64,000 bases of DNA, taken from Terebella lapidaria (lineage: Eukaryota; Annelida; Polychaeta; Terebellida; Terebellidae). The translations under genes and the position numbers were made by a program. The notes under the pieces are model-generated. The model was not told where the DNA came from, made no database searches, and was given only the letters and a program-made list of their open reading frames with translations. Shown piece by piece: positions 20,728 through 30,867 of this stretch (positions are counted from its first letter, which is position 1; every line of letters begins with the position of its first letter). The DNA is taken from positions 41,464,157-41,528,156 of the forward strand of contig OX424562.1 in assembly GCA_949152475.1 (NCBI GenBank), read 5' to 3'.

Positions 20728-23093
20728 AGTCGGCGCATAATTTATTGGCGCGAACATATCTCATGAAATCTCGGAACTTACTGACTTGTATTATATGAGA
20801 TTCAGGCAACGTTTGAACAAGACTGTGACCAAAGTTGCTGACGTGAATTTGAAGTTTGTTCTTCACACAGAAAATAATTATTTCAATAAATACGATTTAA
20901 ATGGGATTTTACCATTGTAAAAATGAGCGGGAAAGTGGAAAGTTAAAACAGTGGTGAATGCCAATGCAACAGCTCATTAATGCAAAGAAAAGTCATTGGT
21001 CTGACCAATGGTGTGCAACGGTCTGAAAAGTAATATGCGATGACTTATGCTGTTCAAAAACTGATAGTGGTCATATTTTGATGTCCCGGAAAGGCTGAGA
21101 ATATTGGTTTATATTTGGGTGTGAAACTGAGTGTCAGGCCGAACAGGACAAAAATTATATATTTGATTGCAGTGCATTGTTATCTCGCTAAACAGACGAG
21201 CATATTCAGTTTCATCAATATATGAATTGATAATTTGAGGTGTCTAATTTTTGACCAGCTTTGTATCGTGCCCGTCTATGCTCACGTTACTCTGGCCTTT
21301 GAGTCCAATTGAAATCCTCTGAGCTTAGCTTAGTTTTGGTTGAGGGACTGTCTCAAAAAAGCTATGGAAAAGATTTTTTAAAATTAGCCCAAAGGCTAAG
21401 ATAGGTTTCCGGACAATTTTGGTTTGGCCATGGCAGCATTGGCAGGTAACAAACCTTGAGATTTACCAATCAAGGTTCGCAGTGTAAACATATGACCTTG
21501 AGATTTACCAATCAAGGTCAACCGTATGAACTTCGATGTCACCATTACATGTATGTGTGCGGCATTTGATATTCTATATGTTCATAATACAAAGATATAT
21601 CTGGGTGGAATCGTTTAGGCCGCTCAGCTCAATTTACACATTCCAAGTCAGACATTTGGCACTCAAGGTCATCTGACATCAAGTTCAAGGTCATCATTAG
21701 TTGTGCCATATATGTCTTCCTATATGTTCATAATGCAAACATGAGCTCTATCTGCAAGCATTTCATCTATAGAGGCAAATCTGGGCATTTTTCGACCCAA
21801 AAATGGCTGTTTTGACCTTTCAAGGTCATCCAAGGTCAAATTCAAGGTCACCACACAAGTCGCCATATATGACTTCCCATTTGAACGTGCCAATTTCCAA
21901 GCTCTATCTTCAAGCGTTCTATGAGTACAGTCCGGACAGCTCCCATGATGAAGGAAAAAAGTGCCGAAAATTTTCTAAGTCCACAATTTTTTTGAAAGGG
22001 TGAAAAAAATTTTTTGCCTAGAAATGGCCCAAAATGGATAGTAATGCGATTTGGGGCGAAAAAATTTTTTTCGCCGACTTGTCGAAATTTCAAAATGGCC
22101 GCCACACGTAGATCGGCGAATTTAGGGCAACCAAACTTATACATATCACAGACGTATATAAGAGGAGTCTTTATAAACAAAAATCTCAAAACTGATCAGA
22201 CAGTTTTTGAGAAAATGGCCGTCGAAGTCCAAAATTGAGCGTTTTTCGACAAAAACGGCCGCCATTTTGAAACAAATGCGAAAATCAAAAAACAAAAAAA
22301 TACCTCCTTCTCAAAATATTCTTAGGCATTATTGTGCAAAATTTCAGAAAGATTCGATCGTTAACTTTAAAGATAAAATGGTAACGCCGGACGGACGGAC
22401 GGACGGACGGACGGACGACGGACGCAACGCCATGCCAATAGGTTATCGGACCAAAGGTCCGGTAACCTAAAAATGACAAAATGTTTGTGCTTGATTGCGC
22501 TGTTGATCATTCAAGCAAAGTTTCGTTCCTGATAATATATTTTCAACGTACAGCACATATGCCTATATTCTTTAACAGATGAGCCAAAATATACCCGTGC
22601 CCCATAACACATGTATAATAATATCTTTGAGCGTAACATGAAGTTGTTGTTCAAAGTCATCGACAAGATCCACATTGATCGGGTCGGCATACATCTGGGT
22701 GAATCCAGCAGTTCAGATTTGGACTGAAGAATTACCGTAGATATTGTGTGATTATGATTTCTTGAATGCGAAATATATTCAAGCACGTGTAATAGAATTA
22801 ATTATTATCATTGCATTTTCTTTGAGAAGGCCCCTATTCAAATCGGCTATTCCATTGATTTGTCTCAATCCCATACAACATCAAAATGGCAAGCTAGAAT
22901 TCCCATGTTAAAACCCCATAAGGATATATATTTTCCTAGATATCTCGACGAGAAAAGCACACGACAGAAAAACAGCCATTGTTTCACAATGGTCATGGTG
23001 CCGTTTTCACTTTATATAATTTGCAAATAATACAAGTTAGTATGTTCGGAGATATGACGAGATATGTTCGCGCCAATAAATTATGCGTCGACT
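20728..23093. mobile_element. TTAA-flanked inverted-repeat DNA transposon, carrying family A copy 3
   Basis: The left terminus (AGTCGGCGCATAATTTATTG from 20728) and the right terminus (reverse complement AGTCGACGCATAATTTATTG, ending 23093) match at 34 of 35 positions by eye and stay similar for about 70 bp. Both sides are bordered by TTAA (20724-20727 and 23094-23097), the target duplication of piggyBac-like and some other transposases. Subtracting copy 3 of family A leaves about 1.3 kb with no coding capacity, so it is non-autonomous. Confidence 0.8.
21384..22468 (+). mobile_element. Family A copy 3 (about one 454-type unit)
   Basis: Left end TTAGCCCAAAGGCTAAG with AGGTTTCCGGACAA; a core of divergent 454-type sequence (TTTCAAGGTCATCCAAGGTC; GCCGCCACACGTAG); right flank with (GGAC)n at 22389-22424; right end TTATCGGACCAAAGGTCCGG and TAACCT. 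It has the same ends as copies 1 and 2 but a different core. Confidence 0.75.
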
Positions 23094-23107
23094 TTAATAA
23101 CTAAAAA

Positions 23108-24431
23108 TTAGACCAAGGGCCGAAGATAGGTTACTGGACAATGTTTGATATTTTAGATGTTCAGGTCACTGGTTGAATTCAAGGTCAAGAGAATATTCAG
23201 CATATATAACATTAAGCATATATCATGTCCACAGTTGATTGCTAAGCTGTAAATTCAATAATCAGCGAGATATTAGCAATTTTGTGCTGTGGCCTTGAAA
23301 ATGAAGGGGCAAAGGTCAAATTCAAGGTCATCAAAATATTCAGTGTATATCATTTTCTATATCATGTCCACAATTGATTCCCAAGCCATACAGTCAATAG
23401 AGGAGCAAGATATGAGCCAGTTTGTCCTTGGACCTTGAAAATGAGGTCAGAGGTCAAATTCAAGGTCCAAGAATATTCAGCATACATGTATATCATTTCC
23501 TATATGTTCATAACTGATTCCTAAGCTGTAAAGTCGATAACAAGCGAGATATTAGCCATTTTGTCCTATTATCTTGAAAATGCGGTCAAAGGTCAAATTC
23601 AGGGTCATCAGAATATTCAGCATATATCATTTCCTATATGTCCACAATTGATTCCTAAGCTGTAGAGTCGATAATAAGTGAGATATTAGCCATTTTGTCC
23701 TGTGACCTTGAAAATGAGGTCAAAGGTCAACTTCAAGGTCATGACAATAATCTGCATATATCATTTCCTATATGTTCATAACTGATTCCTAAGCTGTAAA
23801 GTCGATAACAAGCGAGATATTAGCCATTTTGTCCTATGACCTTGAAAATGGGGTCAAAGGTCAAAATCAAGGTCATCAGAATATTCAGCATATATCATTT
23901 CCTATATGTCCACAATTGCTTGCTAAGCTGTAGAGTCGATAATAAGCGAGATATCAGCCATTTTAGGCTCTGACCTTGAATTGAGGTCAGAGGTCAAATT
24001 CAAGGTCACGAGGATATTCAGCATATATCATTTCCTATATGTCCACAATTGATTCCTAGTCTCTAATCTCAATATTAAGTGAGATATTAGGCATAATGTG
24101 TCCCATTATAAAGCATAGGAGAATTTAACATGGGAAAGTCCCATTTGGGCCAAAATGGCCCACTTCGAGCGATTCAAGCGCAACGAAATTTATAGACATC
24201 ATAGAAGTACATATCAGGAGTGTTATGTATCAAAAAGAAAAAAAGTTACTGAACAGATTTTGAGAAAATGGCCACCAAAGTCCAAAATCAGGCATTTTTC
24301 GTCGAAAACGGCCGCGATTTTGAAAAAAATGCGAAAATCAAAAAACTAAAAAATTCCTCCTTCCTGAATTATTTTTAAGTATTTTTGTGCAAAATTTCAG
24401 AAGAATTCGCCCGTAAACAAAAAAGATAAAA
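23108..24431 (+). mobile_element. Family A copy 4 (134-bp core), right end lost
   Basis: Left end TTAGACCAAGGGCCGAAG with AGGTTACTGGACAA, about seven 134-bp units, and the right flank up to AAACAAAAAAGATAAAA. At that point copy 5 begins. The GAC tract and terminal stem of this copy do not reappear after copy 5, so the end was lost, not merely displaced. Confidence 0.7.
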
Positions 24432-27400
24432 TTAGCCCAATGGGCTAGAAAGGTCACCGGAGAAATATACAGAGTTAAGCCGAGAAAGTTGAAGGTCAAA
24501 CTCAAGGTGACCACTGAAATCGCCATATCTCTAACCTTGAAAATGGGATCAAAGGTTAAATTCTAGATCACCAAACTATTCAGCATACATCATTTCCTAT
24601 ATGTTCACTATGGACCCCTAAGCTGTAAATTTGATAATAAGCGAGATATAAGCCATTTTGTAATCTGACTTTGAAAATAAAATGACTGACCTTGAAATTT
24701 AGGTCAAAGGTCAAATTCAATATCATTAAAATATTCAGAATATATCATTTCCTATATGTTCACAATTCATTCCTAAGCTGTAAAGTCGATAATAAGCGAG
24801 ATATTAGCCATTTTGTCCTGTTGACCTTGAAAATGAGGTCAAAAGTCAAATTCAAGGTCACTAGAATATTCAGCATATATAATTTCCTATATGTTCACAA
24901 TTGATTTCTAAGCTGTAAAGGCGCTAATAAGCAAGATATTGGCCATTTTGTCCTGTGACCTTGAAAATGAGGTCAAAGGTCAAATTCAAGTTCATGAGAA
25001 TATTCAGCATATATCATTTCCTATATGTTCACAATTGGTTCCTAAGCTGTAAAGTCGATAATAAGCGAGATATTAGCAATTTTGTCCTGTGACCTTGGAA
25101 ATGAGGTCAAAGGTCAAATTCAAGGTCATGAAAATATTCAGCATATATCATTTCCTATATGTTCACAATTGATTCCTAAGCTGTAAAGTCGATAATAAGC
25201 GAGATATTAGCCATTTTGTCATGTGACCTTGAAAATGAGGTCAAAGGTCAAATTCAAGGTCATGAGAATTTTCAGCATATATCATTTCCTATATGTTCAC
25301 AATTGATTCCTAAGCTGTAAAGTCGATAATAAGCGAGATATTAGCCATTTTGTCCTGTTGACCTTGAAATTGAGGTCAAAAGTCAAATTCAAGGTCACTA
25401 GAATATTCAGCATATATCATTTCCTATATGTTCACAATTGATTTCTAAGCTGTAAAGGCGCTAATAAGCAAGATATTGGCCATTTTGTCCTTCGACCTTG
25501 AAAATGAGGTCAAAGGTCAAATTCAAGTTCATGAGAATATTCAGCATATATCATTTCCTATATGTTCACAATTGATTCCTAAGCTGTAAAGTCGATAATA
25601 AGCGAGATATTAGCAATTTTGTCCTGTGACCTTGGAAATGAGGTCAAAGGTCAAATTCAAGGTCATGAGAATATTCAGCATATATCATTTCCTATATGTT
25701 CACAATTGATTCCTAAGCTGTAAAGTCGATAATAAGCGAGATATTAGCCATTTTGTCATGTGACCTTGAAAATGAGGTCAAAGGTCAAATTCAAGGTCAT
25801 GAGAATTTTCAGCATATATCATTTCCTATATGTTCACAATTGATTCCTAAGCTGTAAAGTCGCTAATAAGCAAGATATTGGCCGTTTTGTCCTGTGACCT
25901 TGAAAATGAGGTCAAAGGTCAAATTCAAGGTCACGAGAATTTTCAGCATATATCATTTCCTATATGTTCACAATCGATTCCTAAGCTGTAAAGTAGCTAA
26001 TAAGCAAGATATTGGCCATTTTGTCCTGTGACCTTGAAAATGAGGTGAAAGCTCAAATTCAAGGCCACGAGAATATTCAGCATATATCATTTCCTATATG
26101 TTCACAATTGATTCCTAAGCTGTAAAGTCGATAATAAGCGAGATATTAGCAATTTTGTCCTGCGACCTTGGAAATGAGGTCAAAGGTCAAATTCAAGGTC
26201 ACGAAAATATTCAGCATATATCATTTCCTATATGTTCACAATTGATTCTTAAACTGTAAAGTCGATAATAAGCGAGATATTAGCCATTTTGTCATGTGAC
26301 CTTGAAAATGAGGTCAAAGGTCAAATTCAAGGTCACAAGAATATTCAGCATATATCATTTCCTATATGTTCACAATTGATTCCTAAGCTGTAAAGTCGAT
26401 AATAAGCGAGATATTAGCCATTTTGTCATGTGACCTTGAAAATGAGGTCAAAAGTCAAATTCAAGGTCATGAGAATTTTCAGCATATATCATTTCCTATA
26501 TGTTCACAATTGATTCCTAAGCTGTAAAGTCGCTAATAAGCAAGATATTGGCCGTTTTGTCCTGTGACCTTGAAAATGAGGTCAAAGGTCAAATTCAAGG
26601 TCACGAGAATTTTCAGCATACATGTATATCATTTCCTATATGTTCACAATTGATTCCTAAACTGTAAAGTCGATAATAAGCGAGATATTAGCCATTTTGT
26701 CATGTGACCTTGAAAATGAGGTCAAAGGTCAAATTCAAGGTCACAAGAATATTCAGCATATATCATTTCCTATATGTTCACAACTGATTCCTAAGCTGTA
26801 AAGTCGATAATAAGCGAGATATTAGCCATTTTGTCCTGTGACCTTGAAAATGAGGTCAAAAGTCAAATTCAAGGTCACGAGAATATTCAGCATATATCAT
26901 TTCCTATATGTCCACAATTCATTCCTAGTCTCTAATTTCAATATTAAGTGAGATATTAGGCTTAATGTGTGCCATTATAAAGCATAGGAAAATTTAACAT
27001 GGGAAAGTCACATTTGGGCCGAGTTTGGGCCCAAAATGGCCCACTTCAAGCGATTCAAGCGCAACGAAATTTATACATGTCACAGGGGTACATATGAGGA
27101 GTGTTTTTCATCAATAAGAAAAAAAAGTTACTGAACAGATTTTGAGAAAACGACCGTCGAAGTCCAAAATAGGCCATTTTTTGACGAAAACGGCCGCTCT
27201 GACCTTGAAACCAAGGTCAGAGGTCAAATTCAAGGTCACGACAATATTCAGCATATATCATTTCCTATATGTCCACAATTGATTCCTTGTCTCTAATCTC
27301 AATATTAAGTGAGATATTAGGCTTTAATGTGTCCCATTATAAAGCACAGGAGAATTTAACATGGGAAAGTCCCATTTGGGACGAGTTTGGGCCCAAAATG

Positions 27401-27721
27401 GCCCACTTCGAGCGATTCAAGCGCAACGAAATTTATACATGTCACAGGGGTACATATGAGGAGTGTTATGCATCAAAAATGGCCGCCAAAGTCCAAAATC
27501 AGGCATTTTTCGTCGAAAACGGCCGCCATTTTGAAAAAAATGCGAAAATCAAAAAACTAAAAAATACCTCCCTCTCGAAATATTTTTAGGCATTTTTGTG
27601 CAAAATTTCAGAAAAATTCGATCGTAAACTTTAAAGATAAAATTGTTGACGGACGACGACGGATGACGACGCCGGACGCATCGCCATGCCAATAGGTTAC
27701 GGACCATAGGTCCGGTAACCT
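24432..27721 (+). mobile_element. Family A copy 5: largest 134-bp array
   Basis: Left end TTAGCCCAATGGGCTAG with AGGTCACCGGAG; about 17 units of 134 bp from 24500 to 26930. Each unit has TGACCTTGAAAATGAGGTCA, then AGGTCAAAGGTCA, then TCAAGGTCA, then an AT-rich stretch with ATATATCATTTCCTATATG. Measured spacings of the CCTAAGCTGT word are 134 bp (25041, 25175, 25309). A right flank at 26930-27210 is followed by another partial unit and a second right flank. Then come GAC repeats and the end GGACCATAGGTCCGGTAACC at 27700-27720. About a dozen units keep a perfect DR1. Confidence 0.82.
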
Positions 27722-28155
27722 AAAAATTCATCAAGGCAAAAAAAAGTTATTTGCCGGACAAAAGACGGACGGACGGCTAGACGGAACAAAGTTCAGTGGA
27801 TACTATTATCTTGCCGCATCTGCCGCCACGACCACTGTACAGATTTTATTGTGAACGCTCTGAAGTTGCATCTCTGAACTGATTGTAATATTATTTTATA
27901 AGGACATTTCTTATGGTAGGTTTTTCTGTAAAGTATTTTTTAGAAAATAATAAATCAAAGTAGTTCATTAAAATCAAGAGTATTACTGCATCGATTACTG
28001 GACAGAAAGAGTTAAGACTTTGAACTTTGAACGGCAGAGACGATATTATATCTGATTTAACATACTTTAGACAACCAGGATGATAAGGCATCAGGGGGAA
28101 TAGACCCACGTGGTCGTTGGTGACAGGAAAGCGTCTAGTTATATTGATAGCTCAC
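27722..28155. other. Short unique island beside the EFL1-like exon
   Basis: The first 60 bases carry a leftover GGAC tract (about 27760-27790). The rest is AT-rich. No continuation exon of EFL1 is recognisable downstream (lower coordinates) of the exon at 28156. Confidence 0.4.
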
Positions 28156-28282
28156 CAATAAGGTTGCCCGCCGGAACTTGTTCCATCGACTCTAACTCCT
28201 TGCCCATGAACATGTACACATCGGAAACAGTGGCTCTGTGAATGTATGGGTTGTCCAGCAACTGGGCACCATCCTCCGCAAG
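28156..28282 (-). CDS. EFL1: Isolated exon resembling EFL1 (elongation factor-like GTPase 1)
   Basis: The minus strand encodes a stretch ending ATVSDVYMFMGKELESMEQV and PAGNLIG, followed by the donor GTGAGC. A likely acceptor is the AG of TTTAAAG before CTTGCGGAG. It matches the domain II region of EFL1, where the human protein reads [20 protein letters not shown] then NVLGI; EF2 itself is less similar here. EFL1 works with SBDS to remove eIF6 from pre-60S ribosomes in the cytoplasm. The exon stays open and ends at phase 1. No other EFL1 exon was found, and both sides are repeats. It may be one exon of a gene with very large introns, or a stray or captured fragment. Confidence 0.55.
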
Positions 28283-28615
28283 CTTTAAACACAGTAACAC
28301 ATCAGTAATCTGACATCTACATGATCTACTGGCAATATTGTGCATCTTCAAACGTCAACATATTCAAATACATAAACAAAGCCCTAGTATCAAATGCATA
28401 GCACCAAATACATAGCACCAAGTACATAGCACCAAATCTGCTGTAGTCTGCTGACATTTCGTTCAGATGGCTCTTTCCTGAGAGTGAACATAGGGCCGAG
28501 AGCCCTGTAGCTCAAGAATACCAGAATATTTCACCAAGTTATATGTTGTGCATTTATGATTTCCTATATCATGTACATATATGTTCATAGATCTAATACA
28601 ATACCAACAGAACAG

Positions 28616-28740
28616 CTAGACGTCAAAGCCTATTGATGCCTTGGAGGCATTTCGGTGTAGAGACTAACCTGTAACATTTATAATATGCTGGTCACGAAAG
28701 ATACCAAACAAACAAACAAAATGGTAACTCACATGAAACA
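28616..28740 (+). repeat. Family B left-end fragment
   Basis: It reads CTAGACGTCAAAGCCTATTG then ATGCCTTGGAGGCATTTCGG, the family B start with its small stem (GATGCCTTGGAGGCATTTC). It is cut short after about 125 bp by family A sequence. Just before it (28395-28440) there is a three-fold repeat of ACATAGCACCAA wording. Confidence 0.6.
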
Positions 28741-29257
28741 TTGGGCCAAGGGCCAAAGATAGGTTACCGGACAATATATGTTTAATATTTTAGATGTTAG
28801 CCAGGTCACTGGTTGAATTCAAGGTCAAAAGAATATTCAGCATATATAATATTAAGCATATATCATGTCCACAGTTGATTGCTAAGCTGTAAATTCAATA
28901 TTCAGAGAGATATTAACAATTTTGTCCTGTGGCCTTGAAAATGAAGGCAAAGGTCAAATTATCAGAATATTTGGCGTATATATGTCCTTCATTAATTCCC
29001 ACACTATGAAGACAAAAAGTGAGATATTAGCCATTTTGTTCTGTCACCGTGAAAATCAGGTCAAAGGAAATTTGAAAAAAATTAGCCCAAGGGCTAAGAA
29101 AAGTTACCGGGCAATATATATTTTAGATATTAACCTTCTGTCCCCTGACCTTGAAAATGAGGTCATTGGTCAATTCAAGGTCATGAGAATCGACTGGACA
29201 ATTTACCATTTTCCATAATTCTGCAGAAATACGAAATATTGTATTCAAAATATAAAA
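28741..29257 (+). repeat. Two truncated family A left ends
   Basis: Left ends at 28741 (GGGCCAAGGGCCAAAG, AGGTTACCGGACAA) and at 29082 (TTAGCCCAAGGGCTAAG, AAGTTACCGGGCAA) each lead into only one or two 134-type units before the next element begins. They show repeated insertion or truncation at family A left ends. Confidence 0.65.
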
Positions 29258-30411
29258 TTAGGCCAAGGGCCAAAGATAGGTTACCGGACAATGTTTAATA
29301 TTTTAGGTATTAGCCAGGTCACTGGTTGAATTCAAGGTCAAGAGAATATTCAGCATATATAACATTAAGCATATATCATGTCCACAGTTGATTGCTAAGC
29401 TGTAAGTTCAATAATCAGTGAGATATTAGCATTTTTATGCTGTAGCCTTGAAAATGAAAGGGCAAAGGTCAAATTCAAGGTCATCAAAATATTCAGTGTA
29501 TATCATTTTCTATATCATGTATATCATGTCCACAATTGATTCCCAAGCCATACAGTCAATAGAGGAGCAAGATATGAGCCAGTTTGTCCTTGGACCTTGG
29601 AAATGAGGTCAGAGGTCAAATTCAAGGTCACGAGAATATTCAGCATATATCATTTCCTATATGTCCACAATTGATTCCTAAGCTGTAAAATCGATAATAA
29701 GTGAGATATTAGCCATTTTGTCCTGTGACCTTGAAAATGAGGTCGAAGGTCAAATTCAAGGTCATCAGAATATTCAGCATATATCATTTCCTATATGTCC
29801 ACAATTGATTCCTCAGCTGTAGAGTCGATAATAAGCGAGATATAAGCCATTTTGTGCTCTGACCTTGAAACTGAGGTCAGAGGTCAAATTCAAGGTCACG
29901 AGAATATTCAGCTTATATCATTTCCTATAGGTCCACAATTGACTCCTAGTCTCTAATCTCAATATCAAGTGAGATATTAGGCATAATGTGTCCCATTATA
30001 AAGCATAGGAGAATTTAACATGGGAAAGTCCCATTTGAGCCGAGTTTGGGCCAAAATGGCCCACTTCGAGCGATTCAAGCGCAACGAAATTTATAGCCAT
30101 CATAGGAGTACATATGAGGAGTGTTATTTATCAAAAAGAAAAAAAGTTACTGAACAGATTTTGAGAAAATGGCCGCCAAAGTCCAAAATCAGGCATTTTT
30201 CGTCGAAAACGGCCGCCATTTTGAAAATAATGCGAAAATCAAAATACTAAAAAATACCTCCTTCTTGAATTATTTTTAAGTATTATTGTGCAAAATTTCA
30301 GAAAAATTCGCCTGTAAACAAAAAAGATAAAAATGTGGACGACGACGACGACGACGGACGACGGACGCAACGCCATGCCAATAGGTTATCGGACCATAGG
30401 TCCAGTAACCT
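29258..30411 (+). mobile_element. Family A copy 8 (134-bp core), both ends present
   Basis: Left end TTAGGCCAAGGGCCAAAG; about five 134-bp units; right flank; (GAC)n at 30337-30365; right end GGACCATAGGTCC then AGTAACCT. With about 1.15 kb it is one of the shortest full copies and a good reference for the family. Confidence 0.8.
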
Positions 30412-30416
30412 AAAAA

Positions 30417-30735
30417 TACATGAAACTGTATTCCTGTTGTCCGTACAAAATACACAATATCGTATTTGTAAACTCTGAAACCTGTTTTAACTTCATTACA
30501 CATTGTCAACACTAGCAACCTATCACACTTGGCTCCTTTAAGCACTTTTCAATCTGAATTGCCGAATCGGGATTGATACGGATTGAAAGAGAGGTTCTTG
30601 GAGTGATATTCCACCTAAATTGCCAAGTGTGATATCTTCCAAGTTTGGAAAATGTGTAATGAAGTTCACAGGTTTCAGTGTTTACAAGTACGATATTTTG
30701 TATATTGTACTGACAATACAGTTTCATGTATTTAT
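30417..30735. mobile_element. Imperfect inverted-repeat (fold-back) sequence
   Basis: The arm at 30417-30503 (ACATGAAACTGTATT, CACAATATCGTA, CTTCATTACACATT) is the near reverse complement of 30646-30735, with a spacer of about 140 bp. It abuts the right end of family A copy 8. It may be a MITE of about 320 bp. No target duplication was recognised and there is no frame of interest. Confidence 0.6.
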
Positions 30736-30867
30736 ATAATTTGAATACCATAATTCGTATTTTGTATTATAATAATACGAAATACGCTTTTGTTATATTG
30801 TCCGGACTGGAGAATGTTCAACATATATCATTTCTAGTATACATGTTCACAATCGATTCCTACCATA

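Noticed and set aside
22511-22786. Minus-strand stretch with protein-like wording in one frame (ADPINVDLVDDFEQQL)
   Set aside because: It lies inside the TTAA-flanked element, is short, lacks clear splice borders and has no recognised homology; considered as an EFL1 exon but it does not fit.
24432-26990. CRISPR-like regular array
   Set aside because: Unit-to-unit identity covers the whole 134 bp with no unique spacers, and the sequence is animal DNA; it is a satellite-type tandem repeat.
16296-30250. Short frames beginning MGKSHLGR or MAHFERFKRNEIY recurring at 16296, 19895, 24155 and 30020
   Set aside because: They lie at the same place in the right flank of each family A copy, and related frames have different ends. 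Shared descent of the repeat explains the similarity; no domain or constraint is visible.
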